A stretch of DNA of 64,000 nt. Origin: Chitinophagales bacterium. Lineage in GTDB: Bacteria; Bacteroidota; Bacteroidia; Chitinophagales; Chitinophagaceae. The position numbers and the translations under genes were made by a program. The notes under the pieces were generated by a model. That model had not been told where the DNA came from and did no database searches. It saw only the letters and a list, made by a program, of their open reading frames with translations. Positions 62,556 to 64,000 of this stretch are shown in pieces (positions within the stretch are counted from its first letter, which is position 1; each line of letters opens with the position of its first letter). The stretch lies in the NCBI GenBank assembly GCA_020636575.1, contig JACJXP010000001.1, positions 124,001-188,000 on the forward strand, in the 5' to 3' direction.

Positions 62556-63095
62556 TTAAATATTATTCAGAATAAAATCCACTCTTTCCTCGGGGCTGAT
62601 TACAGGAACAAATATTACAGGAAAGCCAAGGGATTCATAAACTTCAATGATCAGTTTGTGAATCTTTAACTGTGCTTCCTTGTCCTCGGTTCTGGCATAG
62701 TCATTTACGAATGGAAGCCGGTCAAGTATAAAAATACTTTTGTATGACACTTTCTGCAATGCATTCTTCAATAATTCATCCATCTCGAGGTTCAGGAACT
62801 TATAATAAGCCAAGGCATCCGGGATTGCCCGGTCAAGAAAAACGGTTTCAGACGGAGCTAATTCCGCCTCCTGTTCTATCTGCATATCCAAAACCCCTAA
62901 CTGGAATTTTCTTTTATTTGCCCTGATCTCTTCTACAGTCCTTCCTTCTTCCCTCATCGTGTCGATATAATGCCTGGCATGCTCAATAGTAGTTTTGAAT
63001 CCCCGTTCATTCAATAAATTGATCACTGTGGTTTTACCCGTGCTAGGACCGCCGGTAATAACATGCCAGTTTGTTTTTACACTCTTTAGGTTCAT
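62556..63095 (-). CDS. AAA family ATPase (NadR/Ttd14-like P-loop protein)
   Basis: 179 aa from the ATG at 63095; a start at 63125 would overlap the upstream gene by 11 bases and add ten residues. Walker A GGPSTGKT at about residues 15-22, Walker B-like ETVFLDRAIPD, and the arginine-containing FILDRLPFVNDYARTEDKE lid. This small ATPase family is widely annotated as AAA or ATP-binding and resembles kinases of the NadR/Ttd14 group. The substrate is unknown. It lies directly after the metallo-beta-lactamase gene and before a secreted-protein/PPK2 pair. Confidence 0.85.
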   Translation of the reverse strand: MNLKSVKTNWHVITGGPSTGKTTVINLLNERGFKTTIEHARHYIDTMREEGRTVEEIRANKRKFQLGVLDMQIEQEAELAPSETVFLDRAIPDALAYYKFLNLEMDELLKNALQKVSYKSIFILDRLPFVNDYARTEDKEAQLKIHKLIIEVYESLGFPVIFVPVISPEERVDFILNNI

Positions 63096-63114
63096 ACTTT
63101 CATAATTTTTTATG

Positions 63115-64000
63115 TTATACTTCAACCACCTCGTTTAGGTATGGCAATTGAGCATCCCATCGTTTTTCTTCCAGTAGTTTTTTTTGTAATGCTTCAGCTT
63201 GTTCCTTTTCGCCATGCACAATGAATACATGGCGGGGTGTATTTTTAATTTTACTTAGCCAGCTTAATAAATCATTCTGGTCGCCGTGAGCTGACAATCC
63301 TTCCAATTGATTTATTTGCATTTTAAAAGGATAGGTCTTCCCGTAAATCTTAATTTCTTTGGCACCTTCCAATATTTTTTTCTGCCTCTTGTTCCCTCAG
63401 CCTGGTAGCCAGCAAACAATAAAGTATCATGAATATTACCAGCTCTTTTTTCGAGGTAATTCAAAATCCTTCCACCTGTTACCATTCCACTTCCGGCAAT
63501 AACTATTTTGGGATTTTATCTTCTCTTATTTCAAGTGTCTCTCTGAAGTGTTTCACAATAGTAAAGTGTGAGCACATCTCATCACACTCATCCGGTTGCA
63601 GCTTATGCCATTTCCGGGAATGGTGAAAAAGATCAAGCACATTCGCACCCATCGGACTATCCATTATCATAGGAATCTCTGGAATCTTTTTATCTTTCAA
63701 TAATTGCCACAACATAAGCATCAGTAATTGGGTTCGTTCAACAGCAAAACTGGGAACAAAAAGGCTTCCGCCTTTTAGAACAGAATCATTAATTATAATT
63801 TCCAGTTGAGGTATAATTGTCGATTCTTCAGCATGAATTTTGCCCCCATAGGTTGATTCAATCAACAACACATCAGCTTTTTCCGGTTTTTTTGGTGGGT
63901 ATAATAACAAATCATTTTCTCTGCCTATATCACCAGAAAAGACCAACATTTTTTCATTTGCTTTTATCTCAATAAAGGTTGAACCCAGTATATGGCCATT
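63115..64000 (-). pseudogene. Beta-CASP metallo-beta-lactamase (RNA-specificity domain) hydrolase, two frameshifts, N-terminus beyond window
   Basis: From the window end inwards: NGHILGSTFIEIKANEKMLVFSGDIGRENDLLLYPP (MBL motif with the HxLGS element), then beta-CASP blocks SFAVERTQLLML and MDSPMGANVLDLFHHSRKW, up to EIREDKIPK where the frame stops at 63503. Adding one base in the A4 run (T63506-63509 on plus) continues IVIAGSGMVTGGRILNYLEK...LLFAGYQAEGTRGR. A second shift in the A7 run (T63375-63381 on plus) is needed to reach ILEGAKEIKIYGKTYPFKMQINQLEGLSAHGDQNDLLSWL (GLSAHGD motif) and the end at 63115. All expected motifs are present, so the gene may be intact in the organism. Confidence 0.8.

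Noticed and set aside
63503..63949. Treating the two pieces of the beta-CASP hydrolase as separate genes
   Set aside because: The sequence between them encodes the missing conserved residues in another frame, so this is one gene with frameshifts.
1..64000. tRNA genes, CRISPR arrays, prophage or ICE integrase
   Set aside because: No tRNA T-arm/acceptor pattern, no regularly spaced repeats and no integrase, relaxase or phage structural protein were seen in the window.

Overview
The window looks like a chromosomal segment of a Bacteroidota bacterium, most likely of the family Chitinophagaceae. The evidence is a SusC/SusD pair, several cargo genes with the gliding-type (CHU_C, type B) C-terminal domain of the type IX secretion system (T9SS), a PorP/SprF gene, a PorE-like OmpA protein, signal peptides ending in ...AQ, no obvious Shine-Dalgarno sequences, and promoters of the TTTG-N20-TAnnTTTG kind. 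No rRNA, tRNA, CRISPR array, integrase or transposase was seen.

Layout. 1-5.3 kb (mostly minus): a left-truncated fused E1 2-oxoacid dehydrogenase, an FAH-family hydrolase, pth, the L25/Ctc ribosomal protein, prs and a small membrane protein. 5.4-6.9 kb: radC, a stand-alone four-helix-bundle (S23) gene between inverted repeats, and DUF3467. 7-12.6 kb: a SusC-SusD-DUF1735 lipoprotein operon. 12.8-15.7 kb: two overlapping outer-membrane genes of unknown role. 15.8-24 kb (plus): folD, queE, a PorE-like protein, dprA, a T9SS type B cargo and guaB. 24-28 kb: a SIMPL protein, tonB, lnt and an alpha/beta hydrolase. 28-37 kb: a second, frameshifted T9SS cargo, an SDR oxidoreductase, a secreted protein, and a 1203-aa adhesin paired with PorP/SprF. 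37-45 kb: recG, a MraY/WecA-type transferase, a ClC transporter with CBS domains, and an overlapping aminotransferase/KamA-like radical SAM pair.

45.3-49.7 kb is an accessory island of orphan small genes. It holds the most unusual part of the window: two related imperfect hairpin modules (47378-47560 and 49447-49556) that bracket a 213-aa orphan gene and a GC-rich block of about 1 kb with no credible protein gene. That block contains many long complementary stems, including one of 18 bp with a single mismatch. I read it as a candidate large structured RNA or DNA element of unknown family.

49.7-64 kb is a minus-strand run of metal-resistance and associated genes. From right to left these are a beta-CASP metallo-beta-lactamase RNase-like gene (frameshifted, cut by the window end), an AAA ATPase, a secreted protein, PPK2, a CopB-type copper ATPase, a DUF6660-like protein, a CzcA pump fused to its outer-membrane factor, the adaptor, a NicO-like membrane protein, a CadA/ZntA-type ATPase and a secreted protein.

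Sequence quality: two genes (28250 and 63115) each carry two single-base losses that destroy an otherwise recognisable frame. recG lacks a normal start and may have a fifth. Indel errors in the assembly should be considered before any of these is called a true pseudogene.
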